DNA of 64,000 nt from Conchocele bisecta (GCA_029237695.1 CM055278.1:79877817-79941816); one strand, 5' to 3'. Shown: positions 12,181 through 24,060, counted from the stretch's first letter. Translations and numbers: made by a program. Notes: generated by a model from the letters alone, not told the origin.

Positions 12181-15100
12181 CTGCTATACTAGTCCAGGTG
12201 CGATGGCCTACTGATCAAGTTCTATTATAGTCCTGGTGCGATGGTCGACTGATCAAGTGCTATATTAGTCCTGGTGCGATGGCCGACTGATCAAGTGCTA
12301 TATTAGTCCTGGTGCGATGGCCGACTGATCAAGTGCTATATTAGTCCTGGTGCGATGGCAGACTGATCAAGTGCTATATTAGTCCTGGTGCGATGGCCGA
12401 CTGATCAAGTGCTATACTAGCCCTGGTGCGATGGCCGACTGATCAAGTGCTATATTATTCCTGGTGCGATGGCCGACTGATCTAGTGCTATATTAGTCCT
12501 GGTGCGATGGCCGGCTGATCAAGTGCTATATTAGTCCTGGTGCGATGGCCGACTGATTAAGTTCTAAGCTAGTCCTGGTGCGATGGCCGACTGTTCAAGT
12601 GCTATATTAGTCCTTGTGCGATGGCCGACTGATTAAGTTCTAAGCTAGTCCTGGTGCGATGGCCGACTGTTCAAGTGCTATATTAGTCCTGATGCGATGG
12701 CCGACTGATCAAGTGCTATGTTAGTCCTGGTGCGATGGCCGACTGATCAAGTGCTATATTATTCCAGGTGCGATGGCCGACTGATCAAGTTCTATTTTAG
12801 TCCTGGTGCGATGGCCGACTGATTAAGTTCTAAGCTAGTCCTGGTGCGATGGCCGACTGATCAAGTTTTAAGCTAGTCCTGGTGCGATGGCCGACTGTTC
12901 AAGTGCTATATTAGTCCTGGTGCGATGGCCGGCTGATCAAGTGCTATGTTAGTCCTGGTGCGATGGCCTACTGATCAAGTGCTATATTAGTCCTGGTGCG
13001 ATGTCCGACTGATCAAGTGCTATGTTAGTCCTGGTGCGATGGCCTACTGATCAAGTGCTATATTAGTCCTGGTGCGATGGCCGACTGATCAAGTGCTATG
13101 TTAGTCCTGGTGCGATGGCCTATTGATCAAGTGCTATATTAGTCCTGGTGCGATGGCCGACTGTTCAAGTGCTATATTAGTCCTGGTGCGATGGCCGACT
13201 GATCAAGTGCTATATTAGTCCTGGTGCGATGGCCGACTGATCAAGTGCTATATAGTCCTGGTGCGATGGCCGGCTGATCAAGTGCTATGTTAGTCCTGGT
13301 GCGATGGCCGACTGATCAAGTGCTATATTAGTCCTGGTGCGATGGCCGACTGATCAAGTTCTAAGCTAGTCCTGGTGCGATGGCCGACTGATCAAGTGCT
13401 AAACTAGTCCTGGTGCGATGGCCGACTGATCAAGTGCTAAGCTAGTCCTGGTGCGATGGCCTACTGATCAAGTTCTAATCTAGTCCTGGTGCGATGGCCG
13501 ACTGATCAAGTGCTATATTAGTCCTGGTGCGATGGCCGACTGATCAAGTTCTAAGCTAGTCCTGGTGCGATGGCCGACTGATCAAGTTCCAAACTAGTCC
13601 TGGTGCGATGGCCGACTGATCAAGCTCCAAAGTAGTCCTGGTGCGATGGCTGACTGATCGAGTGCTATACTAGTCCTGGTGCGATGGCCGACTGATCAAG
13701 TGCTAAACTAGTCCTGGTGCGATGGCCGACTGATCAAGTTCTAAACTATTCCTGGTATGATGGCCGACTGATCGACTGCTATACTAGTCCAGGTGCGATG
13801 GCCTACTGATCAAGTTCTAATATAGTCCTGGTGCGATGGTCGACTGATCAAGTGCTATATTAGTCCTGGTGCGATGGCCGACTGATCAAGTGCTATATTA
13901 GTCCTGGTGCGATGGCCGACTGATCAAGTGCTATATTAGTCCTGGTGCGATGGCAGACTGATCAAGTGCTATATTAGTCCTGGTGCGATGGCCGACTGAT
14001 CAAGTGCTATACTAGACCTGGTGCGATGGCCGACTGATCAAGTGCTATATTATTCCTGGTGCGATGGCCGACTGATCTAGTGCTATATTAGTCCTGGTGC
14101 GATGGCCGGCTGATCAAGTGCTATATTAGTCCTGGTGCGATGGCCGACTGATTAAGTTCTAAGCTAGTCCTGGTGCGATGGCCGACTGTTCAAGTGCTAT
14201 ATTAGTCCTGGTGCGATGGCCGACTGATCAAGTGCTATGTTAGTCCTGGTGCGATGGCCGACTGATCAAGTGCTATATTATTCCTGGTGCGATGGCCGAC
14301 TGATCAAGTTCTATTTTAGTCCTGGTGCGATGGCCGACTGATTAAGTTCTAAGCTAGTCCTGGTGCGATGGCCGACTGATCAAGTTTTAAGCTAGTCCTG
14401 GTGCGATGGCCGACTGTTCAAGTGCTATATTAGTCCTGGTGCCGACTGATCAAGTGCTATATTAGTCCTGGTGCGATGGCCGGCTGAACAAGTGCTATGT
14501 TAGCCCTGGTGCGATGGCCTACTGATCAAGTGCTATATTAGTTCTGGTGCGATGGCCGACTGATAAAGTGCTATGTTAGTCCTGGTGCGATGGCCTACTG
14601 ATCAAGTGCTATATTAGTCCTGGTGCGATGGCCGACTGTTCAAGTGCTATATTAGTCCTGTGCGATTGGCCGACTGATCAAGTGCTATATTTAGTCCTGT
14701 GCGATGGCCGACTGATCAAAAGTGCATACTATCCTGGTGCGATGGCGGCTGATCAAGTGCCTATGTTAGTCCTGGTGGGGGAGCGATGGCCGACTGATCA
14801 AGTGCTATATTAGTCCTGGTGCGATGGCCGACTGATCAAGTTCTAAGTTAGTCCTGGTGCGATGGCCGACTGATCAAGTGCTAAACTAGTCCTGGTGCGA
14901 TGGCCGACTGATCAAATGCTAAGCTAGTCCTGGTGCGATGGCCTATTGATCAAGTTCTAATCTAGTCCTGGTGCGATGGCCGACTGATCAAGTGCTATAT
15001 TAGTCCTGGTGCGATGGCCGACTGATCAAGTTCTAAGCTAGTCCTGGTGCGATGGCCGACTGATCAAGTGATAAACTAGTCCTGGTGCGATAGCCGACTG

Positions 15101-15370
15101 ATCAAGTGCTATATTAGTCCTGGTGCGATGGCCGACTGATCAAGTGCTATATTAATCCTGGTGCGATGGCCGACTGATCAAGTGACAAACTAGTCCTGGT
15201 GCGATGGCCGACTGATCAAGTGCTATATATTAGTCCTGGTGCGATGGCCGACTGATCAAGTGCTATATTAGTCCTGGTGCGATGGCCTACTGATCAAGTT
15301 CTAAGCTAGTCCTGGTGCGATGGCCGACTGATCAAGTTCTAAACTAGTCCTGGTGTGATGGCCGACTGAT
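12181..15370 (+). repeat. Higher-order repeat in the 38-bp array: two ~1595-bp copies (42 monomers)
   Basis: A characteristic run of variants (GACTGCTATACTAG, then AGTCCAGG with CCTACTGATC, then GGTCGACTG, GGCAGACTG, a TTATTCC unit, TGATCTAGTG, GGCCGGCTG and GATTAAGTT) begins at 12181 and again, in the same order, at 13776. The offset of 1595 is about 42 x 38. The second copy decays after about 15370. Confidence 0.75.
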
Positions 15371-15639
15371 CAAGTGCTAAACTAGTCCTGGTGCGATGAC
15401 CTACCGATCAAGTTCTAATCTAATCCTGGTGCGATGGCCGACTGATCAAGTGCTATATTAGTCCTGGTGCGATGGCCGACTTATCAATTGCTATATTAGT
15501 CCTGGTGCGATGGCCGACTGATCAAGTTCTAAGCTAGTCCTGGTGCGATGGCCGACTGACCAAGTTCTAAAGTAGTCCTGGTGCGATAGCCGACTGATCA
15601 AGTTCTAAGCTAGTCCTGGTGAGATGGCAGACTGATCAA

Positions 15640-16960
15640 GTGCTAAACTAGTCATGGTGCGATGGCCGACTGATCAAGTGCTAAACTAATCATGGTGCGA
15701 TAGCTGACTGATCAGTTACTGTACTAGTCATGGTGCGATGGCCGACTGATCAAGTGCAACACTAATCATGATGCGATAGCTGACTGATCAGTTACTATAC
15801 TAGGCAATGTGCGATGGTCGACTGATCAAGTGCTATACTAGTCATGGTGTGTTGGCCGACTGATCAAGTGCTATACTAGTCAAGGTGCGATGGCCGACTG
15901 ATCAAGTTCTAAGCTAGTCCTGGTGAGATGGCCAACTGATCAAGTGCTAAACTAATCATGGTGCGATAGCTGACTGATCAGTTACTATACTAGGCAATGT
16001 GCGATGGTCGACTGAGAAAGTGCTATATTAGTCATGGTGCGATGGCCGACTGATCAAGTGCTAAACTAATCATGGTGCGATAGCTGACTGATCAGTTACT
16101 ATACTAGTCATGGTGCGATGGCCGACTGATCAAGTGCAACACTAATCATGGTGCAATAGCTGACTGATCAGTTACTATACTAGGCAATGTGCGATGGTCG
16201 ACTGATCAAGTGCTATACTAGTCATGGTGTGTTGGCCGACTGATCAAGTGCTATACTAGTCAAGGTGCGATGGCCGACTGATCAAGTTCTAAGCTAGTCC
16301 TGGTGAGATGGCCAACTGATCAAGTGCTAAACTAATCATGGTGCGATAGCTGACTGATCAGTTACTATACTAGGCAATGTGCGATCGTCGACTGAGAAAG
16401 TGCTATATTAGTCATGGTGCGATGGCCGACTGATCAAGTATCATGGTGCGATAGCTGACTGATCAGTTACTATACTAGTCATGGTGCGATGGCCGACTGA
16501 TCAAGTGCAACACTAATCATGGTGCGATAGCTGACTGATCAGTTACTATACAAGGCAATGTGCGATGGTCGACTGATCAAGTGCTATACTAGTCATGGTG
16601 TGTTGGCCGACTGATCAAGTGCTATACTAGTCAAGGTGCGATGGCCGACTGATCAAGTTCTAAGCTAGTCCTGGTGAGATGGCCAACTGATCAAGTGCTA
16701 AACTAATCATGGTGCGATAGCTGAATGATCAGTTACTATACTAGGCAATGTGCGATGGCCGACTGATCAAGTACTATACTAGTCCTGGTGCGATGGCCGA
16801 CTAATCAAGTTCTAAACTAGTCCTGGTACGATGGCCGACTGATCAAGTTCTAAACTAGTCCTGGTGCGATGGCCGACTGATCAAGTGCTAAACTAATCAT
16901 GGTGCAATAGCTGATTGATCAGTTACTATACTAGGCAATGTGCTATGGTCGATACACTAG
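15640..16960 (+). repeat. Higher-order repeat in the 38-bp array: 380-bp (10-monomer) unit, about three copies
   Basis: TAGGCAATGTGCGATGGTCG recurs at 15801 and 16181 (exactly 380 apart) and, with one change, near 16552. It is followed each time by the TGTGTTGGCC, GTCAAGGTG and GGTGAGATGGCC variants in the same order. The third interval is short because of a small deletion near 16437. Confidence 0.75.
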
Positions 16961-18665
16961 TCAGGGTGTGTTGGCAGGGTGTGTGCTGACCCTGATCAAG
17001 TGCTATTCTCGGCATGGCCGACTGATCAAGTGCTATACTGGCATGTTGAGATGGCCAACTGATCAAGTGCTATAATGGGCATGGTGCGATGGCCGACTGA
17101 TCAAGTGCTATACTTGTCATGGTGTGTTCGCCGACTGATCAAGTGCTATACTGTGCATGGCCGACTGATCAAGTGCTATACTGGGCATGGTGAGATGGCC
17201 AACTGATCATGTGCTATACTAGTCTTGGTGCGATAGCCGACCGATCAAGTGCTATGCTAGTCATGGTGCGTAGGCCGACTGATCAAGTGCTATACTGGGC
17301 ATGGCCGACTGATCAAGTGCTATACTTGACATGGTGAGATGGCCAACTGATCAAGTGCTATACTGGGCATGGTGCGATGGCCGACTTATCAAGTGCTATA
17401 CTAGTCATGGTGTGATGGCCGACTGATCAAGTGCTATACTAGTCATGGTGCGATGGTCGACTGGTCAAGAGCTGAAATAGTCCTGGGCTGATGGCCGACT
17501 GATCAAGTGCTAAGCTAGTCATGGTGCGATGGCTGACTGATCAAGTGCTATACTGGGCATGGTGAGATAGCCGGTGATCAAGTGCTATACTGGGCATGGT
17601 GCGATAACCGGTGATCAGGTGCTATACTGGGCATGGTGCGATAGCCGGTGATCAGATGCTATACTGGGCATGGTGCGATAGCCGGTGATCAGGTGCTATA
17701 CTGGACATGGTGTGGTGGCCGACTGATAAGATGCTGTACTAGATATGGTGCGATGGCCGACTGATCAAGTGCTATACTAGTCATGGTGCAATGGCCGACT
17801 GATCAAGTGCTATACTGGGCATGGTGAGATAGCCGGTGCTATACTACTCATGGTGCAATGGCCGACTGATCAAGTGCTATACTAGTCATGGTGCGATGGC
17901 TGACTGATCAAGTGCTATTCTGGGCATGGTGAGATAGCCGGTGATCAAGTGCTATACTGGACATGGTGCGATAGCCGGTGATCAGATGCTATACTGGGCA
18001 TGATGTGGTGGCCGACTGATAAGATGCTGTACTAGTCATGGTGCATTGGCCGACTGATCAAGTGCTATACTAGTCATGGTGCGATGGCTGACTAATCAAG
18101 TGCTAAACTAGTCCTGGTTCGATGGCCGACTGATCAAGTGCTATACTGGGCATGTTGAGATAGCCGGTGATCAAGTGCTATGGTGCGATGGCATGGTGCG
18201 ATAGCCGGTGATCAAGTGCTATACTAGTCATGGTGCGATGGCTGACTAATCAAGTGCTAAACTAGTCCTGGTTCGATGGCCGGCTGATCAAGTGCTATAC
18301 TGGGCATGTTGAGATAGCCGGTGATCAAGTGCTATGCTGGGCATGGTGCGATAGCCGGTGATCAGGTGCTATACTGGGCATCTTGCGATAGCCGGCGATC
18401 TGGTGCTATACTGGGCATGGTGAGATAGCCGTTGATCAGGTGCTATACTGAGCATGGTGCGATAGCCGGTCATCAGATGCTATACTGGGCAGGGTGCGAT
18501 AGCCGGTGATCAGGTGCTATACTGGGCATGGTGCGATAGCCTGTGATCAGATGCTATACTGGGCATGGTGCGATATCCGGTGATCAGGTGCTATACTGTG
18601 CATGGTGTGGTGGTCCTACTGATAAGATGATGTACTAGTCATGGTGCGATGACCGACTGATCAAA

Positions 18666-19038
18666 TCGCATGCCATAATAACTAGATGGCTGTGGCTTGC
18701 ATGTTGCAGCCGCCGAGGCATTTGATAGTACAAAAAATACTTTTATTGCAAAAAAGCTTTAGTCTGTTGACGTAAAAACATGAGGCACCTGCCGAGGCTT
18801 TGATAGTATACCGACAAACTTTAACCGAGAAAACACTTTATCCTGAATGCACGCCAATGTGCCGACTATATCGCGCTGTCTGCAAGCGGGCCCAACAACA
18901 ACTTTAAGGGAAATTTGACCTTGACATTGGGCACAGGGGACGCACGCGTTGGGCATATAATGAAAATTTGGGTGATAAATGCACAGTATGTGAAGTTCCG
19001 AGTGGATTGGTGAAGCGGTTTCAGACATATAATGTTCT
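18666..19038. repeat. Dispersed repeat fragments with a CTGCAAGCGG motif
   Basis: GACTATATCGCGCTGTCTGC followed by AAGCGGGCC (18863) recurs in related form at 19970, 20450, 20512 and 21058. An adjacent TTGACCTTG...CACAGGGG...CGCATGAGTGGG-like block appears at 18918 and 20375. These look like pieces of one interspersed family spread through 18700-21090. No coding sequence was found. Confidence 0.5.
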
Positions 19039-19668
19039 TTAAGGTACATGCCCACTCAGTAGCCACAAAATGTTCTTTATATCAGTGACATCATCTAAGA
19101 CATTTTCTGGCAAAATGAACATTCATTCACCATTACCACACGTATTGATTGGCATTGTTATACATTTTATATCAGGCGTAAATTTCCACACTGATATCCG
19201 AGGCGATAACCGCGTTTCCTTAAAATTTTAACATTTCTATGTATTCTCTGTATTAAGTGTTTGATGTGCAATGATCATACTTTATAATCTGTCGAAATTT
19301 CCACACTGATATCAGAGGCGATAACTTCGTTTCCATAAAATGTTACCGGACATTACAATTTATTTATCTGTATTTATTTTTTGATGTGCAATGATCATAC
19401 TTACTAATCTTTCGAAAATATTATTTTTTCAGGGAACACATTTAATTAGTAGAAATAATTAAAAAAAAACATGCCCCATTTGCCTATGAAAATAGCCTGA
19501 TACCACCGCGCGTCACTATCAGTGAAATAAACATTACTATTAAAATGATTATATCCGTATAATGGGCACTCGTAATGTTTAGAACTGGTGAAATAGTGAC
19601 AAAATTATACACTTATTTAATTCGTACAAATAACATGTTGTGCCTACTGAGTGGGTATGTACCTTTAA
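19039..19668. mobile_element. MITE, GGTACATGCCCAC family, ~630 bp
   Basis: The left end TTAAGGTACATGCCCACTCA pairs with the right end TGAGTGGGTATGTACCTTTA. The AT-rich non-coding interior has two diverged internal repeats around TCCACACTGATATC (19187, 19288) and TGATGTGCAATGATCATACT (19261, 19382). TTAA-like sequence at the ends would fit a piggyBac-type target, but this is inference. Confidence 0.7.
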
Positions 19669-19884
19669 TCAGTATAAATAATTAAAAAATATCATGCCTC
19701 ATTTGCATATGCAAATAGCTTGATACCACCGCGAGTCACTATCAGTAAAATAAATGTTACTAAATGATTATCTGTATAGCGGGCACTCGTAATTGTTAGA
19801 AATGGTGGAATAGTGACAAAATTATACACTTATTTAATTCCTATAAAAACATTTTGTGCCTACTGAGTGGGCATGTACCTTTAA
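19665..19884 (+). mobile_element. Half-copy of the GGTACATGCCCAC MITE in tandem
   Basis: This segment repeats the right half of the preceding MITE (TAATTAAAAAA, ATCATGCC, CTTGATACCACCGCG, GGGCACTCGTAAT, ATTATACACTTATTTAATTC) and ends with the same TIR, TGAGTGGGCATGTACC. It is a tandem partial duplication sharing one end with its neighbour. Confidence 0.7.
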
Positions 19885-20560
19885 AAACTTTAACCTAAAT
19901 CCAAAGAACTGTAACCGGACGCACGAAGTGACGTACATATAGATGTACGTACGTATGTAGGCCAATGTGACAACTATATCGCACTGTCCACAAGCAGGCG
20001 CGTCAAAAACAAATGTGAAGCTTCGAGTGAAGTGGCGAAGCGGTTTCCATGCTATAATGTTCTTAAAAATTTTAACCTACGGTAAATAAAAACCAAACGG
20101 CCGCGGCCCGCATGTCGAGCCCACTGAGGCAATTGATAGTATCGGAGTATATTTATTTGAAGTTTGAATTAAGGTATGTAAAAGCTTTAATGAAAATTTG
20201 AATGTCATTTGACCTTGTTACATGTATTGGGCATGTGGGTCGCATGGGTGGGCTATAGAATGAAAATACAGATGACAATAAAGAATTATTTGACGTTTGA
20301 AGCAAATCTTAGTAAGTGTTGTGGAGATATAATAAGGTATACCTGGAAAAACTTTAACACACATTGCAAAGTCATTTGACCTTGGGGCACAGGGGCCGCA
20401 TGAGTGGGACACACGTACGGATGGATGCACGGACGTGATTGTGATCACTATGTCTCGCTTTCTGCAAGCAGGCTCGGCAAAAAAACTATGGATGGACGTC
20501 AATGTGCAGACTATATCGCGCTGTCCGCAAGCGGTCGCGACTAAAATTGTCCAACCCCTT
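19885..20560. repeat. Interspersed repeat fragments with CTGCAAGC and CTTTAACC motifs
   Basis: AACTTTAACC, GACTATATCGC.CTGTC and GCAAGC.GG recur several times at irregular spacing, together with GGACGCACG-type strings. It is probably made of truncated copies of one dispersed family. An open frame crosses this area on the minus strand but has no protein-like character. Confidence 0.45.
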
Positions 20561-21021
20561 TTTAAAGGTGCATGCCCACCCAAAATGTTCTTTATGGGAA
20601 TTAAATAAGTGTATAATTGTGTCACTATTCCACTAGTTCTAACAATTATTACGAGTGCCCGCTATACAGATATAATCATTTGGTAATATTTATTTTACTA
20701 ATAGTGACGCGCGGTGGTATCAGGATATTTTCATATGAAAATGAGGCATGATATTTTTTAATTATTTATACTAATTAAATGCGTCACCTGAAAAATTAAT
20801 TTTTTCGACAGATTATAAAGTATGATCATTGCATGTATCAAAAAATAAATACCGAGAATAAATAGTAATGTCCATTAACATTTTAAGGAAACACGGTTAT
20901 CGCCCCTGATATCAGTGTGAACATTTTCTTCGGATGTAAAATGTATAATAATGCCAAACAATACGTGGGTAATGGTGAATTAATGTTTATTTTGCCAGAA
21001 AATGTCTCCGATGATGTTCCG
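20561..21021 (-). mobile_element. MITE, GGTACATGCCCAC family, inverted third copy
   Basis: It begins TTTAAAGGTGCATGCCCACC and then follows the 19039-19668 copy on the opposite strand: AATAAGTGTATAATTGTGTC, GAGTGCCCGCTATACAGATA, GACGCGCGGTGGTATCAGG, AAGTATGATCATTGCATG and ATTTTGCCAGAAAATGTC. The far terminus is missing. Confidence 0.7.
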
Positions 21022-21085
21022 GACAAATCCGTGCACGCCTGGCCGTCATTGTGATCACTGTTGAGTTATCTGCAAGCGGACTGTA

Positions 21086-21745
21086 CTAAAACAATATTGG
21101 CATACCCCGGCATATACAATTAACTTACTTTAATTCATCAGTTACATAACAGACGCTGAATGGACTTTCATTCTCACCACACCACTTGTAGAATATTAAA
21201 GTTATTCATTATGTTCAATAATGCTGCTTTGACACGACGTGAAATTAGAACATGCATGACATGATCTGGAAGAATAACCACAGACCAAGCACGCATATGC
21301 AGAATCACGTCTGTCGGTTCTTATCCAGCTCCGATTTCCGTCACCTGACCGCCAAATCCAGAATCCAACAATGTCGCAAATGTAATCCCTACGTTAGTGT
21401 ATAAACAAAATGTCACTTAGTAATCCAATGCGGGTTGTAATATCTTGTTTCTCTAAATAAATGTGTCCAACAATCCCTGTAGCTGCTATCGTGATCAAAA
21501 ATATTAAAGGGTCTGTCAACGCCTCACATATTGATCTTACTCTCCACCATTTTGATTCCAAGTACAAGAATAATGAAGTTTTACATGCGCCGTCGTAGTG
21601 TTATCTGTCAGATTCCGTTGTTTATTTGATCAAATTGATGGACAAATGTGTGTCCGCTAATGTCGCCAAGAGCATAATCTATGATGTCGACTTTAATAAT
21701 TTGGCATAACTTCTAGCTTGTGAATTTTTGGTTGAATGAAGTGTG
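21086..21745. other. Intergenic sequence, nothing recognised
   Basis: It is AT-rich with no visible repeats or credible open frames. Confidence 0.4.
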
Positions 21746-21752
21746 TATCCGT

Positions 21753-21825
21753 GCCCGGTTTGCTCAGTAGGTAGAGCGATGGTGTGGTAAACCGGTGGTC
21801 TCCGGTTCGATTCCGGGCTGGTGCG
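21753..21825 (+). tRNA. tRNA-like sequence, likely head of a SINE (anticodon GGT in the best fold)
   Basis: The D arm GCTCAGTAGGTAGAGC and the T arm TCCGGTTCGATTCCGGG are intact and carry typical Pol III A- and B-box sequence. The anticodon loop reads GTGGTAA. The acceptor arms (GCCCGGT and CTGGTGC) pair poorly and there is no CCA or clear T-run terminator after it. This points to a tRNA-derived SINE or pseudogene rather than a working tRNA. The SINE body, if any, would extend right toward 21855. Confidence 0.5.
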
Positions 21826-21859
21826 CATCTTTCTCACCCTTTGATATTTAGCGCCCAGC

Positions 21860-22183
21860 GTAGTTGCGGGAAGTAACTCTGCAGAATAATCCTGTAGAGG
21901 TATGGTGCTGTCCGTAGGTTCCCCCTGCAAAGCACCTAATCACATCTGATTCGCACTTCAGCTGTTAATTGACACATATTTTCTGTATTTTTCAATTGAA
22001 AGAAATGTCAGTATTATACTGACATTCATTTCTGTGGAATAAGTACAGAAAAATATGTCACAATTAACAGCTAAAGAGTGAATGAGATCCGATTCGCTAC
22101 ACTGCATGAGAAACCTATGGAGCACCGTAACTCTGGGTCCGGACGATAAGTGAGTATTCTGCAGAGTTACTTGCCGCAACTAC
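21860..22183. mobile_element. Nested palindromic element with a 113-bp hairpin core
   Basis: The outer arms are TAGTTGCGGGAAGTAACTCT and its approximate complement at 22156-22183, each followed by CTGCAGAATA. The inner core (21960-22072) is a long hairpin, AGCTGTTAATTG...CAATTAACAGCT, with ACATATTTTCTGTA pairing with TACAGAAAAATATGT. It is non-coding. It fits a foldback-type MITE, or an inner hairpin inserted into an outer element. Confidence 0.6.
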
Positions 22184-22192
22184 TCCCATCGT

Positions 22193-22790
22193 GGAGTCGT
22201 GAATGGTGAAGAATCTCCAAAATGTTCCACAAATATTGAATTCAGGGTGGACATTTTTCTCCGCAGTGACAATTGGTGCCGAACGAAGGACCGTGACTGA
22301 TACATACTCCTGAAAGTGTACCCAAACATATGGAATTCGGAAAAGGAACACTTAATTTCATACCGACGAAAACGGAAACAAAACGCTAACTTGGTGCTAA
22401 TTTTGCCATATGATACCGTAGACCACACATATTAATTCGATTTTATATCAAAATAAGTATGAGTATGCTGGTGTACATTTTCATGCATGCGTTGATGTCT
22501 GGAACGTGGAACATTGTCAGCGACGACATTTTTTTGTCCGAGAAATTGTGAAGCCTCAAGGTTACGACTGTGTTTTTGCGCAATAACCCGCTGAATTTTA
22601 TTTGCGCACCATATTTTGAGAAGAATAAAACAGATCATCAATACAGTTGACCGTCGAGTCAGTTTGAATTAAATATAGGATACAATCTAATACATTGTGA
22701 CAAATTTGGTTTTGAACGCGGATACGTCTTTACTGTTGTTATAATTATGTATTGACACCGGATGAATTTTCCGCGGTAATTCACACGACT
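22193..22790. other. Intergenic sequence, nothing recognised
   Basis: Short minus-strand open frames of 70-80 codons overlap here but show no protein-family character. Confidence 0.4.
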
Positions 22791-22829
22791 ACCCTCATCT
22801 CATTGGTCAATATACATATTGGATGGTGC

Positions 22830-23150
22830 TGTTGTGATGCGGCACCATATTAGTGTCGTGTAATACGACACTACTATCGTGTAGAATCACACCAATGCCG
22901 TGTAACACCATACTAATGTGGTGTAACACCACACGACACGACACGAGTGTAGTGTAACACGACACGAGTGTGGTGTAACACGACACGAGTGTGGTGTAAC
23001 ACGACACCGTCGTATTAGATTGGTCAATGCAATCGTGCGTCCAAATTCTTGCATATCGTGTGGCATTTGGTGTCGTGTGCGTGCCGTGTGGAGACGGTGT
23101 CGTGTTCGTTCGTGTGTGCACTTACACGCTGACCCTACTGTACTTTTAAA
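22830..23150. repeat. Palindromic minisatellite-bearing repeat (CGACACGAGTGTGGTGTAA), copy 2
   Basis: A ~21-bp unit, ACACGACACGAGTGTGGTGT, repeats near 22930-23010 with diverged versions upstream. The right flank CACTTACACGCTGACCCTAC matches the outer flank of the 10367-10620 copy in reverse. The unit sequence differs from copy 1 although the flanks match, so the internal tandem part turned over independently. Confidence 0.55.
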
Positions 23151-23282
23151 TTGTCAATTTAATACTATTTTTTCATATCATAATATGTATTTTTGTATTA
23201 TTCAGCATCTACGAGAGAAAATATTGTACATATACTAGTATACCTTTAAATGGGCATATCAGGATTTTTGGAAAAAGCAAAA

Positions 23283-24060
23283 TACAGTGGAACCTCTCTA
23301 AACCGGACACCAATACAACACCCGTGATCTTATTTTGATGAGTTTCTTGGTTATTTATCTCAGGTGATAATGTCTGTTCGTAATCGCATAGCGCACAAGT
23401 ATGGCTCAGAATGATCAAATGCCCGATTTGCAGTGAAACCTCTCTAAGCCGGACACCCTGGGGACCTCCCTGTACACTGTACTATAAAAATAATGTTTTC
23501 CTCACGGCCCTGAGGTAAAGATATATGACGATAATATATATAGGACCGCTGGGTTGTTTCTATTTTCACCGATATAGGTACATAACTATCGGATTTCCTA
23601 GCTTATTTCGTTCAAAAAGTAGAAAATCTGATACCATGGTTGGATTAAATATTAAATTCTACCGATGGATTGACCTTTGGATTTTCCCCTTATCTGTATC
23701 GAGGTGAAATATTCAATTCTACCCCATTATACCTTTCTAAAATGGCATTGGCTGACAAATACCATGAACTGTGGCTGTGCCTGGAGAAATTGTTGTTTTG
23801 TGACCAGTGTGGATCCAGATCAACAGTATGTTCAGAATATGCACTGTTCGCCAATTCATGAATGAAACACCCGCCATATTTCTAACAAGAACGATATCGC
23901 TTTCATGTGCAATTTGATCAGGATCTTCACTGGACAGAAGTCACACACGGTCCATTTCTCCAGTCATAGACACAAATAAATAAATACGCTACGAAAGCAC
24001 TTGCAGTGAAACCTCTCAAAACCGGCATATCCAACTTTCACGGCCACCTTACCTGTAGAA
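23283..24060 (+). mobile_element. Dispersed element that holds one monomer of the 82-bp satellite (candidate parent)
   Basis: It begins with TA plus CAGTGGAACCTCTCTAAACC (23283), then CAGGTGATAATG...TCGCATAG (23361-23391). Next is one near-complete satellite monomer on the opposite strand from the array (23391-23469: TATGGCTCAGAATGATCAAA, then CAGTGAAACCTCTCTAAGCC and CCTGGGGACCTCC). It ends with CAGTGAAACCTCTCAAAACC and CATATCCAACTTTCACGG at 24003-24045. The same blocks flank the 24-kb array. 23470-24000 looks like unrelated inserted or unique sequence. Confidence 0.7.

Larger units (their letters stand above)
11033..18665 (+). repeat. 38-bp satellite array (~200 copies)
   Basis: The unit can be written from AGTCCTGGTGCGATGGCC through GACTGATCAAG to TGCTATATT. 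In clean stretches (12180-15640) consecutive AGTCCTGG starts are exactly 38 bases apart. Zones: 11033-12170 is degraded with many small indels. 12170-15640 is homogeneous, with a ~1595-bp higher-order repeat. 15640-16960 carries a 380-bp higher-order repeat. 16960-18660 is a variant zone with TGGGCATGGTGCGATAGCC and a 37-bp step. Because 38 is not a multiple of three, no long frame is kept. There are no unique spacers. Confidence 0.95.

Noticed and set aside
11033..18665. CRISPR-like array of short regular repeats
   Set aside because: The 38-bp units are directly adjacent with no unique spacers, the context is eukaryotic, and there are no cas genes. It is a satellite.
20218..20625. 135-codon minus-strand open frame
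   Set aside because: It crosses dispersed repeat fragments and a MITE end and shows no domain, bias or partner gene.
21753..21825. Functional tRNA-Thr
   Set aside because: The acceptor stem does not pair and no terminator follows. It was kept only as a tRNA-like SINE head.
23525..23865. Possible small exon around 23740-23860
   Set aside because: Overlapping frames are equally open and the GACCAGTGTGGATCCAGATC phrase looks like a dispersed repeat (compare the very start of the window), so it is more likely transposon debris.
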